Source: an uncultured marine group I thaumarchaeote
Lineage (GTDB): Archaea > Thermoproteota > Nitrososphaeria > Nitrososphaerales > Nitrosopumilaceae
Length of the DNA: 64,000 nucleotides
NCBI GenBank assembly: GCA_902590655.1
Contig: CACIXQ010000002.1
Location: 1-64,000 of the forward strand
Direction: 5' to 3'
Below, one piece after another: positions 60,816-64,000 of the stretch. The stretch's first letter is position 1. Each line of letters opens with the position of its first letter. Under the pieces are notes generated by a model that was not told where the DNA came from, did no database searches, and worked only from the letters and a program-made list of their open reading frames with translations. A program made the position numbers and the translations under genes.

Positions 60816-61340
60816 ATGGACAATCCTGTGGAAACCAACGAGAGAGAAATCATGGAATATTATGGTCTTAATGGTTTCATGGGAAAGACCAGAATGAAGA
60901 TGAAATTTCTGCGTTCCTGGATGTTACATACAATGGCTTATTCTTCCCCACATTCAGGACTTATAGCAAGCATACAAAGATCACGTGGAGTAAAAATTGG
61001 GAATAATTGTCATTTTTCTCCATACGTGTTATTAGATTTAGTTTATCCACATTTAGTAAACATTGGAAATAATGTCACGTTTGGATCCAATGTTATGATT
61101 TTTGCACATAATAATCCTGCTGCAAATCTATTTTTAAAGAATGGTGAATTTCCTAGAAAAGTTGAACAAGTAAATATAAAATCTGGTGCGGTTTTATTTC
61201 CTGGATCTATAATCACTGCTGGTGTAACTATTGGAGAAAACTCGGTAATTTCTGTAGGTAGTGTAGTAACACATGATATTCCTGATTATTGTGTAGTTGT
61301 TGGAAATCCGGGAAGAGTAATAAAAAGAATTAATCATTGA
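60816..61340 (+). CDS. Left-handed beta-helix O-acetyltransferase (WbbJ-like)
   Basis: This 174-residue acetyltransferase has hexapeptide repeats from about residue 60 (VKIGNNCHFSPYVLL, VNIGNNVTFGSNVM, VNIKSGAVLFPGSIITAGVTIGENSVIS) and the end VGNPGRVIKR. The N-terminal 50 residues have a basic helix-like start. The first part is longer than in simple sugar N-acetyltransferases. It may decorate the glycan; the substrate is unknown. ATG. Confidence 0.85.
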   Translation: MDNPVETNEREIMEYYGLNGFMGKTRMKMKFLRSWMLHTMAYSSPHSGLIASIQRSRGVKIGNNCHFSPYVLLDLVYPHLVNIGNNVTFGSNVMIFAHNNPAANLFLKNGEFPRKVEQVNIKSGAVLFPGSIITAGVTIGENSVISVGSVVTHDIPDYCVVVGNPGRVIKRINH

Positions 61341-61347
61341 GAAAAAA

Positions 61348-62190
61348 TTGAATATATTAGGAATAGATTTTGAGGATTGGTATCATCCAGAACTGATTAA
61401 ACGAACTATAAAAAATGAAAAACGTAATCCTTCTGTTATAAATGGCATTGACAAAATATTGGATTTGTTAAGAAAACACGAAACATTTGCAACATTTTTT
61501 GTTGTAGGTGAATTACTGGAAATTCAACCAGATATTTTTGATAAGATCATTGAAAATGATCACGAAATTGGATTTCATACAATGAATCATGATCGATTAG
61601 ATTCTCCTGGGTTTAAAGAGAAATTTTCTATTGAAATTGAAAAATTTACGGAATTAACTAACCGTAAATCATGTGGGTTTAGGGCTCCAACATTTTCGCT
61701 TAATAATAATAGTTCATGGGCAATTGATGTTTTGGAGGAAAATAATTATGTATATGATAGCAGTATTGTTCCCGCTAAAACTAGCATGTATGGCTCACCA
61801 AATGCCGAACATAAACCATATAAAATTACAAGTAGATCCCTTGAAAAAAATAATTCTTCAGGAAAGATAATTGAATTTCCTTTACTGGTAACAACATTTC
61901 TTGGTAAAAAAATTCCTGCGGGTGGAGGGTTTTATCTAAGAACACTTCCTACTAAAATTATAAAAAATGCGTTCAAAAATTATGAAAATAACAATATGCC
62001 CGGAACTTTTTATATTCATTCTTGGGAACTGACGCCGGAATTCATGCCAAAATTGGATTTACCATGGAAGGATAAATTTACTACCTATCATAATTTAGAC
62101 AAAGCATATTCTAGAATGTCTGAATTACTGAAATCATTTGAATTTACTTCATTTAGTCGTTATATTGCAGAAAATAAAATGATTAATTGA
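61348..62190 (+). CDS. Polysaccharide deacetylase-like (NodB/CE4)
   Basis: This 280-residue enzyme has LGIDFEDWYHPELIK at the start (first Asp), ATFFVVGELLEIQPD, HEIGFHTMNHDRLD (the two metal His), CGFRAPTFSLNNNSSW and GTFYIHSWELTP. These are CE4 motifs, and the subgroup DUF3473-type. It removes N-acetyl groups from a polysaccharide or lipid-linked sugar. Start TTG at 61348, eight bases after the acetyltransferase stop. The end overlaps the epimerase by 8 bases. No signal peptide: a cytoplasmic enzyme. Confidence 0.88.
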   Translation: MNILGIDFEDWYHPELIKRTIKNEKRNPSVINGIDKILDLLRKHETFATFFVVGELLEIQPDIFDKIIENDHEIGFHTMNHDRLDSPGFKEKFSIEIEKFTELTNRKSCGFRAPTFSLNNNSSWAIDVLEENNYVYDSSIVPAKTSMYGSPNAEHKPYKITSRSLEKNNSSGKIIEFPLLVTTFLGKKIPAGGGFYLRTLPTKIIKNAFKNYENNNMPGTFYIHSWELTPEFMPKLDLPWKDKFTTYHNLDKAYSRMSELLKSFEFTSFSRYIAENKMIN

Positions 62191-63124
62191 TTTTATGTGA
62201 TTCGAAATGTTCTAAAGTTTCTTTTACTCCTTCATTCAAATTTACTTTAGGTTTCCATCCAAGAGATTTTAATTTTGAATTATTCACTATAAAGTTTCCA
62301 ACATCGACTTTTTTTGTATATTTTGGTGTTTTGACGAATTTTACTTTCGATCCAGTTAATTGTTCTAATAATTCTCCTAATTGATAAAACCAAGTTTTCT
62401 TACCAGAAGAAATCCAATACAAATCCCCAGACTTTCCTTTACTCATTATAGTTTTTATGCCAGAAATAACATCGGAAATGTAAATTAGGTCACGGAAAAA
62501 TTTTCCTTTTTTGTAAATTGTTAATTTATTTCCCTTGAATGCTTGGTGTATCAAAAAATTTACTGCATTTTTTGTAGGTATTACCTGTTCTCTAGGACCA
62601 AAAGAATTTGTTATACGGAAAATAACAGTATCAAGACCATAAACTTCATGATATATCTTACAATAATGTTCACTGGCTAATCTATTCGTACCATAAATCG
62701 TGGTTGGCCAACAAGGAGTTTTTTCATCTACGGGAAGTTTGTTTGGACTCCCTACAACAATAAAGCTACTACCAAGAATAAATCTACATTTATGATTCAT
62801 CTGCCTTAATTTCTCTAAAATGAATAATGTAGATTTGGCATTTTGATCAATATCATCAAATGGTTTTTCGAAAGATTTTGAATGAGAAGTTATTCCGGCA
62901 AGATGTATTATAGTATCAGGTTTGTGTCTACTGATCACAGCAGATAATTTACGTTGATTTGTAATATCCAATTTTTCAACTTTAATCTTATCATGTATAT
63001 GAGAAATATTTTTCTTCTTGGAATAACTTTTTGTTAATACAATAATTTTATGATTTTCTTGTAGTAATGAATCAATTAAATTGCTTCCAATAAAGCCCAT
63101 TCCTCCCGTGATTAGAATCTTCAT
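62183..63124 (-). CDS. Extended-SDR NAD-dependent sugar epimerase/dehydratase, Tyr-x3-Arg variant
   Basis: This 313-residue protein has MKILITGGMGFIGSNLID, IIHLAGITSHSKSFEKP, FILGSSFIVVGSP and TIYGTNRLASEHYC, then FRITNSFGPREQV and RDLIYISDVISGI. The catalytic Tyr-x3-Lys is YGTNR, with Arg for Lys. Such a change is rare in active epimerases. It may have altered chemistry or act as a scaffold. The substrate is unknown. ATG at 63124. Confidence 0.88.
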   Translation of the reverse strand: MKILITGGMGFIGSNLIDSLLQENHKIIVLTKSYSKKKNISHIHDKIKVEKLDITNQRKLSAVISRHKPDTIIHLAGITSHSKSFEKPFDDIDQNAKSTLFILEKLRQMNHKCRFILGSSFIVVGSPNKLPVDEKTPCWPTTIYGTNRLASEHYCKIYHEVYGLDTVIFRITNSFGPREQVIPTKNAVNFLIHQAFKGNKLTIYKKGKFFRDLIYISDVISGIKTIMSKGKSGDLYWISSGKKTWFYQLGELLEQLTGSKVKFVKTPKYTKKVDVGNFIVNNSKLKSLGWKPKVNLNEGVKETLEHFESHKIN

Positions 63125-63199
63125 AATACTTTCTGAGTGTTAGTAAAAAAATCCATATAATAAAATTAAAGATGCAATTCTACTACTTAACGGTTGAAA

Positions 63200-63973
63200 A
63201 TGGGCTTAGATTTCTTTACCAAGATACGTATATTTGCTAGATCTTGGAATGTTCTAAAAAATTGGTATATGTATCCTTTAGTTTACTTCAATCTTACCAA
63301 AAAATCTCATGTCATATTTGAAACAAAAAATGGTTTAAAATTGAAAATAAGAACCAGAACAACAGATCTTATGGCTTTAACCAATGTTTGGATAACTCAG
63401 GAGTATTTACATGATGACTTTAACATAGAAGCTGACGATATTGTGTTAGACATTGGTGGACACATTGGTTTGTTTGCGTTATTTGCATCCCAATTTTGTA
63501 AAAAGGGAAAAATATTTTGTTTTGAACCAGTCAAAGAAAATTATGATGTTTTATTAGAAAATCTTGAATTAAATGCGATAAAAAATATTATACCATTTAA
63601 CTTGGCAGTTTATGATGATTCAAAAAAAATCAAGATGTATCTTAGTGATGATGATGCTGGACATAGTGTCATGCTACCAAGTTCAAAATCAATTCAGGCA
63701 GATTCCATTTCATTAAAAAAAATTTTTGATGACAACAAAATTGATCTATGTAATTTTGCTAAGATAGATTGTGAAGGATCAGAATATAGTATAATCGATA
63801 CACTACCGCCAGAATATTTGAAACGAATTAATAAAATAGCAATTGAATATCATTTTGCCGATTCTAAACCTGAATTGGCAAATAATTTAATTTTAAAAAT
63901 TAAAAATGCTGATTTTCATGTGAGAAAAAAATCTCACTATAATGATATGGGATTTCTTTACGCTAGAAGGTAG
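63200..63973 (+). CDS. FkbM-family methyltransferase
   Basis: This 257-residue SAM methyltransferase of the FkbM group has ADDIVLDIGGHIGLFALFAS (SAM motif I), GKIFCFEPVKENYDVLLENL, and KIDCEGSEYSIIDTL, all signature elements. FkbM enzymes methylate hydroxyl groups on sugars or polyketides. ATG at 63200 preferred (TTG at 63194 also in frame). No further gene fits in the last 27 bases. Confidence 0.9.
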   Translation: MGLDFFTKIRIFARSWNVLKNWYMYPLVYFNLTKKSHVIFETKNGLKLKIRTRTTDLMALTNVWITQEYLHDDFNIEADDIVLDIGGHIGLFALFASQFCKKGKIFCFEPVKENYDVLLENLELNAIKNIIPFNLAVYDDSKKIKMYLSDDDAGHSVMLPSSKSIQADSISLKKIFDDNKIDLCNFAKIDCEGSEYSIIDTLPPEYLKRINKIAIEYHFADSKPELANNLILKIKNADFHVRKKSHYNDMGFLYARR

Positions 63974-64000
63974 CAAATTATCAAAATAGCCAAAAATTAT

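Noticed and set aside
1-64000. CRISPR arrays, IS elements, integrases
   Set aside because: No spaced repeats, transposase or integrase motifs were found by reading.

Overview
The window looks like the chromosome of a marine ammonia-oxidising thaumarchaeon (Nitrosopumilus-like). The reasons are: AT-rich DNA; archaeal replication genes (RfcS, GINS, MCM, Hel308); Alba; leaderless-type TATA promoters about 25-28 bases ahead of start codons; an F420-type NADP reductase; and a compact heme-copper oxidase cluster with a half-size CtaA and a membrane cupredoxin. This assignment rests on gene content and my recognition of the families; no search was run. No CRISPR array, insertion sequence or prophage was seen.

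Bases 1-5.2 kb form a replication/repair island: RfcS on the minus strand, then GINS-MCM-Hel308 coupled by overlapping starts and stops. From 5.2 to 10.7 kb come a GlcNAc-1-phosphate-transferase-like enzyme, a sugar dehydrogenase/N-acetyltransferase pair that could make a diacetamido sugar, a branched-chain aminotransferase, a nucleotidyltransferase, a degenerate tRNA-Pro and a flavoprotein reductase. From 10.8 to 31.5 kb lie housekeeping genes: hemA (with a Cys-to-Ser change at the catalytic position), Alba, an isocitrate-lyase/PEP-mutase-family enzyme, a PadR regulator with an apparent self-operator, sdhACDB, argH, the terminal oxidase cluster, an F420 reductase, an aminotransferase, MIP18-type proteins, an MtnA-family isomerase and tRNAs for Ala, Lys and Arg.

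From 31.6 kb to the end almost every gene serves a surface glycan. First comes PGI/PMI, then a phosphonate pathway: PEP mutase, split phosphonopyruvate decarboxylase, an iron-ADH reductase and a nucleotidyltransferase, followed by three sulfatase-fold proteins that lack the formylglycine motif. Then come a flippase, a nonulosonate (sialic/legionaminic/pseudaminic-like) set with two short NeuB proteins, NeuA, a KdsC-like phosphatase, a 4,6-dehydratase, a GNAT, a DegT aminotransferase and an N-acetyl-sugar amidotransferase. A dTDP-sugar set (RmlA, RmlB, RmlC-like cupin) and several transferases follow. Last is an FkbH-ACP-MaoC-AcpS operon, unusual in an archaeon because archaeal lipids are not made on ACP, then an O-acetyltransferase, a deacetylase, an epimerase and an FkbM methyltransferase.

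The most interesting hypothesis is a glycan carrying phosphonate and acyl-ACP-derived substituents. PEP goes to phosphonopyruvate, phosphonoacetaldehyde and hydroxyethylphosphonate, is activated by the nucleotidyltransferase and put on a polymer, with the S/T-nucleophile sulfatase-fold proteins transferring or trimming it. A separate carrier-protein route would supply a three-carbon acyl group. No methylphosphonate synthase is visible in this window, so the end product here may differ from the methylphosphonate known from Nitrosopumilus maritimus.
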